The translations under genes and the position numbers were made by a program. The notes below the pieces were generated by a model. The model was given only the letters and a program-made list of their open reading frames with translations. It was not told the origin of the DNA and searched no databases. Below, in pieces: positions 19,918 to 31,675 of a stretch of DNA of 64,000 bases (its first letter is position 1; each line of letters starts with the position of its first letter). The stretch lies in contig JAJEKV010000045.1 of assembly GCA_021234155.1 (NCBI GenBank), positions 2,007,474-2,071,473 on the forward strand, read 5' to 3'. This stretch comes from Isoetes taiwanensis (lineage: Eukaryota; Streptophyta; Lycopodiopsida; Isoetales; Isoetaceae).

Positions 19918-22900
19918 ATGACAAAGCAGCTTGGAACAAAGACATCTCCAAGGAAATCTCCTCGCAACAAACCTGTAAAGCCCATGCCAAGGTCTCCCAC
20001 TAGAACTGCCGCCCGAAAACTCAAGAGTGGGTCTTCTTCAGATCGGGAGGTCTTGCCGCCCGAGTTTGACAAGGTAAGCATCAGGCAGCTTAGGAGCAAC
20101 AATTTTGATAGCATGTTTCCAGGGCTAGTGCAAATAGTGCAGGATGTTTGGGGTTCTGAAGCCCATGCTGTTAGGGGTTATCAAGAGTGCAGGATTAAGC
20201 CTGGTTGGATGGCAGATTTTTTTTTTTCGGTGTATGAGCACGTTTTTTGTAGGAAGGACATTGCAAATCATCACATTCCATTGTATTTTGCCCGAGCATA
20301 TGCACTTCATTACAAAGGAGTAAGCATTGATGACATATTTAACAAAATTTAGACTTATTCAAATCTAATAAATGTACTTCAAGGATGCCATGATAATATT
20401 ATATGTATTTTTAGCACTTATTGATTTTAATAATTTGTTCTGTTTATCTTTAGATAAAAAAATATGATACTTACTAAAGTTTAAAGTTGTTTTCTAAACT
20501 AATTCTCGGTTTCATCTATTTAGAATTAATTTTCATCTAAGATAACTCTGTATAATTAAAATGCTATTCTTTTCAAAATATTTAAAGAAAGTTTTAAATT
20601 GAAATTAATTAAATGATTACATTTATATTTAACAAAAAATAAATAGTTTATAATTATTGATTAAATGTCAATATATTTTATTTCATTAATAATAAATTAA
20701 TCAATAGTTATTATTAAACCAATATCATTTATATCATTAATTAATTTTAAAAGTGTAAAAGTTTATAAATTATGAAATTCTGATAATAGTTTTAAGTCAT
20801 TTGCTTATCAAACCATCAGATTTCATTTAGTTATCATGATTGCTAAATTTTGAATCTGTTAAATCACTAGAAATTGAAATTTTTATATTCTTGAAATGTC
20901 TAATTCTAAATAGATTCAAATGAAAAATAGTTTGGAAATCAAGCTTATTCTTTGATAACCATTATAGTTTTAATTGAAAGATAAACATATATAATTAAAA
21001 CTTATAAAAATTATAACAATCAAGAAAAATCAAACAATACATATATTCTTATAATGGCATTCTTGAAGTGCTATCTATTAAATCTGAATAAGTCCAAATT
21101 TTGTTGAATATGTCATATTGATTGGGATGAGGTGAAAGCAAGTGCAAGTCTTCATTCAAAAGACTCTCAAAAAGAATCTGACCTGACAGAATTAGCTACA
21201 GTAAAGTCTTCCAATGCTAAAGCTATTAAATGTATGCCTTAGGTAGAATTGGGGCAGCAGTTGGAAATGATGAAAAGGTGGAGGGAAAGAAGAGCATTAG
21301 ATTCTGCCTCCATGCTTGATGAAATACAGACTTTAAAAGAGAAAAGGAAAACAATGGAAATTGAACTGTTGAAGCATGAGAGTGATAAGAGCTTCTTGAC
21401 AAGACTTGTGCAGAATAAAGATGCAAAAATATGTGAGCGATTCAAAGATTATGGCGGGTTTAAAAGCAAGCGGGAAAGCCAAGCGATGTGCAAATGGCTT
21501 TGGCATCCCATTTAGAGGAGGAGAAATCAAGTTATATTGTCAACTTAGATGCTCTAATGATTCCCATTGATTGTTTAAAGGCGGATTTGCAAGAATTAGA
21601 AGCGCCATTGAAAAAATCAGCACGGTTTGGAAGTTAATTCCAACCGTGAGAATAGAATAAAGGAGATGACTAAGCATTTGGAAAGATCGGACCGATAGGC
21701 CTGCAGCCCGCTCCCATACTACGCTGACAAAGACGGAGTGCTTCATTCTCACATATAAGCAATACTTGCAGCAGCTGCAATGATTGCCTTGACTCGACCA
21801 TGGTAATATCTCCACTTTGTGGTCATACATATTGTCTATTTTGTCTTGTATTCAGGGTTTCAACGACGAATACATGTGTACATGATTGTTCATGGTCCGA
21901 GGACATGCGGCACTGCTTAGGAATCCCTTCCGAAGGTACATCTATTTCTATTTTCATTACATAATTAGTTTGAGTGTACTTAGATGTAGTTAGTTTCCAT
22001 CATGTACATAACTATATTAGCATTTGATTTGGCGTGGTTTTGTCTTTACTGTAAAGAGGAAATGTATTTGCTTCTGTACTTTACATTTACATGTGCCATG
22101 AAGTGCTCTTCTGGAATTCCTTTACAGGGTGTATTAATAGGGTGTATTGCATATGACTGTACTTTGCATTTACATGTGATCAGAAATGCATATGAATTTG
22201 GTATTTGACTTTCCTTTACATTCAATGCTGAATGATGTATTTGATAGGGTGTATTGATAAAATATTTTGTTCTGAAATGCATTTGAATTTAGTATTTGGT
22301 TTTCCTTTACATTCTGATAGCTATGTACACTAATGTACTTCTATTTTGTCGTTACATTATCAGCAGAAAGTTTGCCTATAGTAAAAACCTACTTGCATGT
22401 AATTAACATTTGTTCTGTTTTGATTTGCATCTGATAGTTTTTTCTTCAGATTTTGCTTCTATCTACTCTACATCTCCCCTTGATTCTGAATCAAGTGTTT
22501 ACATTTCTTATTGACACCCAATTGTGTCAATGCAGGCATGGGTAGTATCAAGAAAGCAAGAAGTAAAACTGCAGGTAAACTAAACAATTCATGTTTCGTG
22601 CACTATGCTTAAGTTCTGAATATAGCAAAATCTCATGTTGTAGGTGAAAAGAAGGATGTTGTTGGGAAGGGGTTGCATTTACCATTCTCAGACATCCCAA
22701 TTGCTGAACCTGGCACAAAAGATGCTGCTGCTATCGATGTTGGAAGTCCATCCACATCTACATCACCTTTGAGAATTGCAGCAACTCATAAGTAATCAGT
22801 GCAGGATTTGGAGACCGAGGGGTACTTGGATAAAACTTCAGAAATTGTGGAAGGTAGGGTGATTACATTCTGATTACATTAAGATTGCATCTGTTGTAGT

Positions 22901-24570
22901 TAGAGTTCACTAATGTTCAATATTTTGCAGCAGAGATTGTTTTCCAAAAAGAGATCCCACCTGTTGAAGCCGAGCTACTATTATTGCAGCAACAAGCTGA
23001 AAGCCCAGAAAGTAATTCTCTCCTTTTCAGGGTTTCCTTCTTTTTTTTTTTTGTATTTTGAAACTTACGTTGACGTGTTTACAGATAAAATTACTGAAGA
23101 TGTTGGTGACGACATTGAAAACAGTCCTGAAGCTGCTGTTGAAGTTCAAGTTGAGGAAAAGGCTTGTTCTTTGGCAGGTACGTGTTTCTTTTTTTGTCTT
23201 ACTTTCAAAACATTAGAATGAAGCACTTTCTTGTCTTTAGAGACTTGCGACGATTCAATGGAGCTAGATGATGTTGAAGAAGCCTTGGAGATTGCAGCCA
23301 AGGCAACTACTAAATTTATGGTCAAAGCTGATGCCAAAACATCTGGAAAAAATAGAGTGCAAACCCGGCGGCGGGGATCCGTCCGCTGCAAAGCGGTAAT
23401 TGCTAGCTTACATTTACTTACTTATACTTCAAGAGCTTATTATATTTTACTCGTTTTGCGTGTCTAAACCCATTGAAACGAGAGATTGAAGGTATCAATT
23501 TATGCTTTATTGTCATGGATCAATTGTTAATATGACACTAACATCTTGGACGACAACGTAAATGATGACAAGGATAAACTTATGGAATTCACGCCATTCA
23601 CGCCATTCAAGAACTGTCCATAGGCTGAAATGAAAGTGGTTGCATCCGACATAGCAATTTTATGTGCAACTAACTCTAAAATGAGTAGCCGCTTAGTGGA
23701 TCTTTATGGCGGTAATAACCGGTTGTAACCGAAATGTATTTGTTGTTGCTATTCCTTGTCTCTAATGTTAATCTTAATCTAATCCAGTGCTTGTATGAGA
23801 CATTGCCTTTCGAGTGGAAGAGCAAAATCTTTTTATCCCCGCTTACAACTATATAAGGTTTAGAGAAGCTACCAGCGAAAAAAAGAAAGGGTGAATCAAT
23901 TTGAAGGATCAATCAATGTCATTGAAATAGTGAAATCAGGGATGAAGGGGATTGTGGTAGCTAAATGCCATCATATCCTTGCACCTATCCTTGAGAATGA
24001 CCATTTTGTGCTGGCTGTTTTTACGCTCGCACCATTTGATTCCAAGATCCTACCTGCACCAGCAATTCACGTCTTGAATCCTCTTACAGGTTATGCGACG
24101 AATGAGAAAGCAATCAAAGGGTATGTAATACTTTAAGTTGTTGCTTTGCTTTTCTTCGCTAATTCGGTCTGCTAAATTTTGTGATATGTAGGCTGCACAC
24201 ACAAATGTTAACCATATCGATCGGTTAAGTATCTAGAGGCGTCGATTTCATGAAGAGAAATAATGTTAATCAGATTCAGCAAGTAGAGGTGCCACAGCAG
24301 CCCCATTTAACATCATGTGGGTCATATGTGATGGGATTTATGCACAAATATGTTGAAGCTCTTGTCTCTGGTAGAGATATGGAAGTAAGTTGTATGCCTT
24401 CCCTTGTACTACATCTCATGTTCCTTTAAATATTTCTAACCTTATTTATGGATGTCACAGATTACATCTAAATCGCCCTGTCACGACGACAATTTCTAAT
24501 AGATGCTTTGGTCACGCATTGTGATGCCAATCTGAAAGAACGTATCAGCCAGCAGTCCTCTGATTTCTGA
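19918..24570 (+). pseudogene. Ulp1-type (C48) cysteine protease gene, multi-exon, broken
   Basis: Many exon-like blocks with GT-AG borders line up on the plus strand. 19918-20318: basic SPRK-rich N-terminus, then a helical domain. About 21242-21700: a coiled coil split by frameshifts. 22537-22574 and 22645-22853: with an in-frame TAA at 22794. Further blocks are 22931-23010, 23084-23178, 23241-23396, 23891-24120 and 24230-24384. The last two carry the protease fold: HFVLAVF with HVLNPL, then VPQQPHLTSCGSYVMGF, in which SCGS holds the catalytic Cys and the preceding Gln-rich stretch sets the oxyanion hole. C48 proteases cut SUMO from proteins; transposon-borne relatives are common in plants. 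Frameshifts near 21490 and 21640 and the TAA make it a pseudogene. The whole block lies between two Helitron-like 3' ends, so it may be captured cargo. Confidence 0.6.
20353..21235 (+). other. Very AT-rich intron-like stretch
   Basis: About 880 bases, roughly four-fifths A+T, without open frames, between the first and second exon-like blocks of the Ulp1-like gene. A donor gtaagc at 20320 and an acceptor 'tgccttag' at 21241 fit a single intron. Confidence 0.5.
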
Positions 24571-24836
24571 TTTAAAGAAACTTTTGATTTATGATTTATG
24601 ATTGATGCATAGTAGAAGATATGAGAACAGAATTTGAGCTGATCATGAGTCTGGTATCTGATTTTGCAAGATGAACTATGTAACATGCTTATATATATTT
24701 TTTGTTCACATTTTTGTTCACATTTCCTATCATAAGGAATGTGTAAATGACACTATGCTAAATAGTATACTACTGATAGTATACTTTATGACTATGTAAG
24801 TTATAATTATGAATATAAAAAACACCTTACCTCCAA

Positions 24837-24895
24837 AAAAAAAAAAAAAAAAAGGTGCTGCGCACGGAGGGTTGCCCTCTGATGGCCTGAAGGTG
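24837..24895 (+). repeat. Dispersed GC-rich repeat, copy 2, with poly(A)
   Basis: A run of about 19 A (24834-24853) runs directly into ggtgctgcgcacggagggtt, then 'gccctctgatggcctgaaggtg'. It is the second of three dispersed copies; see 5042 and 40692. Confidence 0.65.
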
Positions 24896-25063
24896 TGTTT
24901 GCTTGTTTTTTTATTTTGTTGTTTTTATCTTCTAAAACAACAACAGCAGTTTGGAAAGTATTACTTAGAAGAACAAGGAAGTTCCACAATGTTATCTATC
25001 ATGGATTTGTGGATTCCATTACAAGGCGCTAACATCTAATGTGCCAGTAGATTTCTCTGGGGC

Positions 25064-25308
25064 ATGATCCTTTATGAGTTTGTTTCTTGCTTGCTCAAAA
25101 TCTGCCATGTGGACAAAGCGAGACTATTCTTGATCCTCTATGAGTTTGTTTCTTGCTTGCTCAAAATCTGCCATGTAGACAAAGCGAGTCTATTCTTGAA
25201 GAACTGCCAGAATCATAATGGAATCCTGTTTGTGAAGTCAGCCTGAAAGATCTTGCGCTCTAAGCATATGGTTTGCTTTTGTGCTCTAAGCATATGGTTT
25301 GCTGTTGA
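25064..25308 (+). repeat. Two adjacent tandem duplications
   Basis: A 66-bp unit ('atgagtttgtttcttgcttg..caaagcgag(a/t)ctattcttga') occurs twice at 25075-25200. A 27-bp unit ('gctctaagcatatggtttgct') occurs twice at 25257-25304. The duplicated open frame is not a gene. Confidence 0.85.
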
Positions 25309-25709
25309 GTGAATTTTGGGCCTTAGTATTCAATTCCATCAATTACATTTTTTCATTCTACATGTCCACGATTAATGTCCATCAACGCTGAGCACAACAT
25401 GCATTATCACAACATCTATTATCTGTTGATTCAAGTAGACATTTAATGATTTTATTTAGGTGTGGTCTGTTGAGATAAACGAGTAGTACAACATCTATTA
25501 TCTGCATTTTGCCAACAATGCATTTGAGCTCCTTTCTGTCTCCTATCAGAGGTACAATACTTAGCTTCGAATGATTAAAACTCATGTATTATGTATTTGA
25601 AAGACTCAGTTAATATGTGATATGCAAAGCTCATATTTTAAGTGAACAAACTGAGTCATGTTTCCAAAGTGGACATGCAAGATGATCATTTATAGGTTAC
25701 CAACTTTTA

Positions 25710-25738
25710 CCCAGCAACGCTGGGCACCATTATACTAG
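25710..25738 (+). mobile_element. Helitron 3' terminus
   Basis: A textbook end: stem CCCAGC, loop AAC, stem GCTGGG (25710-25724), ten bases, CTAG (25735-25738), then host T. The sequence GCAACGCTGGGCACCATTAT closely follows the plant Helitron consensus. Helitrons move by rolling-circle replication and often carry gene pieces. The 5' partner is not certain; the Helitron-like start at 15956 is in the right orientation, 9.8 kb upstream. Confidence 0.75.
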
Positions 25739-25739
25739 T

Positions 25740-26815
25740 TAAATATAACCATGCACTTGGGACTATCAATAGACCCTTCTCTAACACATTCACCTCATGA
25801 TAGTTCTTTCCGTAAAAACTATTCCTCTTAGGAGTCCTCCATAGTTTGCTAGTTCCCCATTAAAAAAAGGTGTGATTACTACTATACCAACATCTTTCTA
25901 GTAGCACTAATAATTACTATTCTTCAAGACACCCGAGAGAATGTGAATTATCGAATTCCAAACCCTATCAAATTCCAAATCCCTTCTCGACATACACAAT
26001 ATTAGTTGAGTTTTCAAGAATTCAAGTACACGAGGATGGAGACTTTGTCCTAATCAAATTGATCAAGCCAATTCCACCACTATGAAGCTGTCTACATTGA
26101 TCACAACTAGGCTAAAATCAGAGTGAGTCAAGCTTGCCCTAAATCTTAAACATGGACGATTCCAACTTGAGAGAGTGGTAGATGACTCCTACATAAACGC
26201 TGCAATCTTATATGATTTTACACATAATGAAGTTACTAGTCTTTTTTTTAACAAGACGAACAAGTAGGAAAGTTCCATTGGCATTTCAGAAACAAGCTTC
26301 CTAATCTTAAGTTACGGTTTGCAAACTTGGTTTTAAACTATGATCACCACGGCTCCAAAGACCCCACGCCAGGTCCTAGAAGTAACTGACATACGCCAAA
26401 ATCTGCAGGTTAGGGATAAGTTGGTTTTGTTTGCTGGATTAAATTTCCAGTCCAGCCAAACTGTCCTTCAGCAACTTGCTCTCTACCCATACAACACAAA
26501 CAACATCAGCCCCTAAGAATTTCAATAAATCACAGCAGTTCAACTCATGTCATGCTCTAGCCATTTCAACTCATCCATTGAGAACAGCTTTTGGTATACT
26601 TGGATGGGCAAGCATTTTATTATATAAGCACTTTTACTAATCCTTTCTCTTCCTCATAGGTCCGTTGTCGTAGCTCTGAAAAGGCCATGGACCAATTTTA
26701 AATATTACAAAAATAACCACTTCCACCTGAGATTTCCAGATTTCTTCCAACACATGATACATGATAAAATCAATATCATGGGGCAAGTAATGGGAGCCAG
26801 GATTCTCCACATATT
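25740..26815. other. Non-coding stretch, nothing recognised
   Basis: Short chance frames only. Confidence 0.4.
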
Positions 26816-26817
26816 GT

Positions 26818-27310
26818 TTTCAGCATCAAAATACGCTCCTCCTCTTTGTTGGCTGCTGCTTTTGCAGCCATAACTGCAGTATCTAAGGCAACAGATGCTT
26901 TTTAGCTGCCTCTTCAGCTTCGGATATTATGGTTGCTCCATCAACTGCCACAGTGTGTAAACAAGTAATCTTCGTCTTAGGAGACTCTTCTGTCGTCTAT
27001 AAGATATTTGCTCAACCTTTGATGACATATCCTTTGTCTCAATTGAAGTAACCAGTGGTGCATTTTTGAATAGCCTGATACCAACAGACTCATTGTCAGT
27101 ATCATCACGTTTTGTTAATTCAGCATGGTTGCTCTCGTGAAAGCATGCTGCAAATGTTTTTCTTGCTCATTGGATTCCCGATTGCAATCATTATCAAGCA
27201 GGCTGGCATTGGTGGCCTGCTCCAAAAAGCTGGCAGATTCAAATACACAACTGCTTAATCTGCCTTGCAGTGCAATGTCTTCCTCATCATCATCGGATGA
27301 CACAGCATGG
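26818..27310 (-). pseudogene. Fragment of an acidic/Ala-rich protein, frameshifted
   Basis: On the minus strand MSSDDDEEDIALQGRLSS starts at 27303 and runs 62 codons. A second frame continues NESVGIRLFKNAPLVTSIET, and a third carries SEAEEAAKK and, after an indel, VALDTAVMAAKAAANKEEER. The three frames read as one former protein with an acidic head, and an Ala/Glu/Lys-rich helix. No domain was recognised. Confidence 0.4.
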
Positions 27311-27319
27311 GGTGTGGCA

Positions 27320-27999
27320 GCACGTTGACCACCTTTTAAAATAACACGTTTCTAAGTTAGAAACACATGAATACATCGTAAAGCTCCCCATTCTACAATC
27401 ATTGCTCAATCATATCGCCCATCTTCTGCTTCCATCTAAGGTTTGAAAAATGTAGGGATAACAAACTTTCAATTTCACCAGCAGAGACCAAGATTTCAAT
27501 TCTAGCGTTTCTTGATATACATGGAAATAGTTTAAGTCAAAATCTAAAGATATTGACGCAGGCCAACATCTGATGAGTTATAAATAACATGCGATGCAGA
27601 GATTGAAACGGTTTATCCAAATATTCTTACGGTTAAAGCAATCACAGAGACATCTTTCTGTTCCCGTTGCACAGGCAACAATGTCTCACCATAGCCGGTC
27701 GCGGCCGGGGCGTCCAACATAAATCACGTAAGATGATGTAGTTAGCAACGGGATAAAGATAAAGGCAACTGTATAACCGATTTATTCGCAAGGCATAGTC
27801 GACAACTTTAGGGATTTTCCTTGCAATGGTGAAGCTTATCAAACGAATATCCTGCTTTGAAAATTGCATCAACAAAATACAATGGAGTATGCGATGGTGC
27901 TTACCATGGAAATCTCCAAATATCTTGCCAGAAATAGTCGAATAATATGACAACACTTTAGAAAATGAAGCCGCACTCCCCTACTAGCGGTCAAAGCTT
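27320..27999. other. Non-coding stretch
   Basis: A minus-strand frame at 27642-27956 has no family resemblance and is probably chance. Confidence 0.35.
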
Positions 28000-28237
28000 C
28001 TCAGCATAATGAATCTACTGCCGGTACTTCAGAACCGCTTCAAAAAGATTTATGGCCTTGAGCTACAGACCAGTTAACCAGTTTCCACTGTGGTTGCCCA
28101 ACAATTGAAATGACCGCAATAAGTTTTTAGCAGTCATTGGCACATTCGAGGTATATACTGGTATATACTTGAATATCCCATAAACCCACGTAAACAAGGG
28201 TTTGCCCCCCTAGGGGCAACCCAAAAAAAAAAGATTT
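28000..28237 (+). repeat. SINE-like repeat with 3' hairpin, copy B
   Basis: Partner of 11990-12225. It shares 'gtttttagcagtc', 'cccacgtaaacaagggtttg', the stem GGGTTTGCCCC / GGGGCAACCC and an A-run of ten bases at 28228-28237. Confidence 0.6.
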
Positions 28238-28318
28238 CTGATTTAAAGAAGCCTTGTACCCTTTTTGGTCAATCAAAACAGTTACTTGATTGTTTCGAGT
28301 GATATATTTTGTGACCTT

Positions 28319-28880
28319 GTACCACACCACACCCCTCCACCACACTTCACCACCACCACCACACGCCACCACACCACATCACACCACAATCCACAACACC
28401 ACACCACACCACCACCACCACCCCCCACCACACTCCAAACTGGCGCCACACCACACCACCACACCACCACCACCACCACACCCCACCACCACACTCCACC
28501 ACACCACATCATACCACCACACACCACTACACACACCACCACCACCCCCTCCACCACCACACCCCACCACCACCACACCCACTCCACCACCCCACCACCA
28601 CCACACCCCACCACCACCACGCACCACCACCACCACCCCCACCACCCCACCCCCACCACCACACACACCACTCCACCACCTCCCACCACCACACTCCACC
28701 ACCACCACCCCCCACCACCACATTACACTCCACCATTTGGTGTATGGTGTATGATGTGTGGTGAATGATGTGGTGTGTGGTGGGGTGTGTGGTGTATGGT
28801 GTGGTGTGTGGTGGGATGTGCTCGTTCTGGTAATATGATGAGTGTGGGGCATGGTATGGTGCATGGTTTGGTGTGGTATA
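28319..28880. repeat. CCA/ACC microsatellite switching to TGG/GTG
   Basis: From 28319 to about 28733 the plus strand is almost pure C and A (ccaccaccaca-type units, some T). At 28735 it flips within a few bases to a G/T-rich run (tggtgtatggtgtatgatgt..) up to 28880. The two halves are roughly complementary, so one strand could fold into a long imperfect hairpin. All Thr/His/Pro or Val/Trp/Gly frames across it are repeat translations. Confidence 0.9.
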
Positions 28881-28889
28881 CACACCCTG

Positions 28890-29580
28890 ACAGTTTAGTG
28901 TTCATTTCATGCAGATGCTATTGTTCAAGAGGTTTCTGGACCAACATCCAGAAATTAAGATTCGTCTTCGAAGCTTACTTTTTTGATGGATTATCCTGTT
29001 GGCAGGTTAACATTTTTGGCAGATGCTTCAAATGCTTCAAGATGCATTTAAAGAAAAATACTCTGAACATATTTTCTTATTGGCTGCTGGTTACCATATT
29101 TTGTTAATGTGCAGATCATATATTCTGCACCTTGAAATTCCTTGTTGGCTTTAATGTTTGTTTTGGTATGCTATTTCAGTAAAGGCATACTTTGTTTTGT
29201 ATTTTGCATTTTATAATTAATGACAAAAACTGTCATTAACTTGAGTTGCAAACTAAATACCAAAAACTTGAGTTGCAAACTAAGTACCAAACATGTTTCT
29301 TATATCTGTACAGAAAAGGATAGAAATAGTTCAGATAACTAAAAGAACAGTGGAAACTAAGAGAACAGTTAAAGCAAAAAAAATAGTCACAATAGTTGTA
29401 GGGAAGAGGAGTTCTGTTAATCAAAAAGCTTTACAAAAAAATAGTTCTCATTATCAAAAAAGCTTTACAAATGAAACCCGGGATTAAAAAAACAAATCTA
29501 AAAACTAATCAGGGCTGGGGGGCCATCCTCAGCTCTATATGGAGGTCGTCCTCCATGGCATACATCTTCATCTCCAGAAG
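28890..29580. other. Non-coding stretch with a 27-bp tandem duplication
   Basis: 'acttgagttgcaaactaa(a/g)taccaaa' occurs twice at 29239-29291. Lysine-rich frames nearby are low-complexity. Confidence 0.5.
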
Positions 29581-29595
29581 ATGCTCCTCATCAGG

Positions 29596-29805
29596 TTAAC
29601 CTCGATCAACCCATTCGAGAACCCGGATTGAACAAACAACTTGTGCCTCCGTGATAAGTTTCTCCACTTGTGGTGGAGTGAACTTGGCCACCACTGTAAC
29701 CGCATGCCCTCTTGATGAGGACACGGATTCTGACCGAGCTGCTGGTGAAGGAGCAGACACAATAGCTGGAGTACTCCTGCGAACTGTAGTTTTGAATCTG
29801 GCCAT
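29596..29805 (-). CDS. Small ORF, unidentified, possibly retroelement-derived
   Basis: A minus-strand frame of 69 aa starting MARFKTTVRRSTPAIVSAPS, then basic and serine-rich, ending VCSIRVLEWVDRG. A basic, Pro/Ser/Arg-rich start like this is common at the front of plant gag-like or transposon proteins, but no domain is visible. Upstream on its strand a 26-bp unit 'gggatgtttgcatgcatacg' occurs twice (29899-29970 on the plus strand). Four other frames are open here because the region is short of stops. Confidence 0.25.
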   Translation of the reverse strand: MARFKTTVRRSTPAIVSAPSPAARSESVSSSRGHAVTVVAKFTPPQVEKLITEAQVVCSIRVLEWVDRG

Positions 29806-30119
29806 TGACGGAATCGAACGGAATGGACAGAATGAAGCTGACCCGAGGAAGAGGAAGATGGACGGAATGAAGCTGCAGGGCAGAATTTTGGGAATAAAAG
29901 GGATGTTTGCATGCATACGATTTTGGGAATGAGGCAGAAGAGGAAAGGGATGTTTGCATGCATACGATTTCACACCTCGGGAGCCGATCCACCCACCTCA
30001 ATATTTTTGCAAATGTAAAATGTATAGGTTGAACCATATTATGAGACCAATTGCTTGGTATGCAGTTAGCACAACCCTAACACAAAGTTAGCAATATCCC
30101 ACATGCATATATCACAAAA

Positions 30120-30390
30120 ATCGTGCGCATATATAAACAAGTTTATTATTATTTAGGGCCTGCACATTTCCCCTAGAATTTCAAAGATTATCCCAAGGTT
30201 CGCATATATTTTCGAAGATTCTATGTATATTCTCCTAGATTCCCTTAGATTATATGAAAAATCCTTAAAATTCTCTAGGATTCCATTAAGATTCTTCCAG
30301 ATTATGAGAGTTTATCCCAGGATTCCTCTAGATTCCCCAAGATTTTGTGTATATTCTTCTACATTCCTTTAGATTCTATGGTCAAGATCT
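30120..30390 (-). repeat. Inverted copy of the right edge of the AGAATCT array
   Basis: Read on the minus strand, this reproduces about 18340-18620: the last AGAATCT phrases (written here as agattcc, agattct) followed by a shared flank 'aggccctaaataataataaa' and 'cttgt'. Both the array end and unique flank are present, so this is a copy of an element's edge and not an independent simple repeat. Confidence 0.75.
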
Positions 30391-31160
30391 CACTTTCAAG
30401 ATTTGACGCTGCAAATTGAGTTGACCGATTTATGTGCACCACACATCAAAGTGTGTTTATCTCTACACAAGTATATTGTTATATAGGTATCCATGAAGTT
30501 GACTATATGAAAAGCACGCACTATAAATGATATAAATATCTTTAGCCCCCCATGAAGATCTAAATTGTGCCGATAAAAATAGCTGGTAGAAATAATAAGA
30601 TTCTTAAGTAGAGGATGGAGATCAATTGGCAATCAAGTTCGCATGTTTTGATTTAGAATTCATTCGAACCTCTATAGCCACGCTATAAAGTACATTATAG
30701 CCTGTTTCTACCTCCAGGCTACCGAAGTTGTGAATGTTAACTTGTTCTAGCATCGTTATATTTCAAAATCATCTCAATTGGGAGTGCAACTTTAGGCTAC
30801 TGAGTTAACCCCAGCATCTATGTATAATGTGTCGACACACATTTCCAGCCTACTGAAGTTGTGATTCTTTTATGTCAATTGATCCAAGTTCCAAACTTTG
30901 GTTTCTGCGTCCTCGGTCATCTTATTTTTAAAACCTTCCTAAGTATGCTTTTTTACCATTCTTGTCAGAGCGTTCTAAATAGCAAATGAATGTTGACATT
31001 GTAGTTGTAGATAAAACCAGTTTGTTATTGGATTAAACATCAATGTAACTTAGCACACCGCAGTATTCAATCGTGCTTTGATGATTATTTTCTAATGCTA
31101 GTAAATTAAAAAAGCACACTAATGACTCACTCATCTTAAACACTTAGACACCATTTTAAA
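30391..31160. other. Non-coding stretch, nothing recognised
   Basis: Only chance frames. Confidence 0.4.
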
Positions 31161-31675
31161 TGGACTAAGCTAGAGTATGCATAACTAAGTACCTAAATAA
31201 AGCAATATTTCAACTACTCAAGCTAGTGCCATCGATCAGCAATAGTGGTAGAGGATGGTTGGATGATGGAAGGTTGCGCAATGAGAAGGCTGCACAATGG
31301 AATGATCTACTCTGGTAGTGGACAATTACATGTTGTTACACCCTTATGCAATATTTCAACTACTCAAGCTAGTGCCATCGATCAACAATAGTGGTAGAGG
31401 ATGGTTGGATGATGGAAGGTTGCGCAATGAGAAGGCTGCACAGTGGAATGATCTACTCTGGTAGTGGACAATTACATGTTGTTACATGTTGTTAAATGGA
31501 CTAAGCTAGAGTATGCATAACTAAGTACCTAAATAAAGCAATATTTCAACTACTCAAGCTAGTGCCATCGATCAGCAATAGTGGTAGAGGATGGTTGGAT
31601 GATGGAAGGTTGCGCAATGAGAAGGCTGCACAATGGAATGATCTACTCTACATGTTGTTACACCCTTATGCATTG
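31161..31675 (+). repeat. Three-copy tandem repeat, 145-190 bp units
   Basis: The block 'caatatttcaactactcaag..gtggtagaggatggttggat..gcgcaatgagaaggctgcac..tggaatgatctactct' occurs three times (starts near 31200, 31349 and 31540). The first and third copies also share the lead 'ggactaagctagagtatgca' (31161, 31498). Copies are almost identical, so the amplification is recent. No gene is supported. Confidence 0.9.

Noticed and set aside
28265-28905. Several long Thr/Pro/His-rich and Val/Trp/Gly-rich ORFs on both strands
   Set aside because: They are microsatellite translations open in many frames at once.
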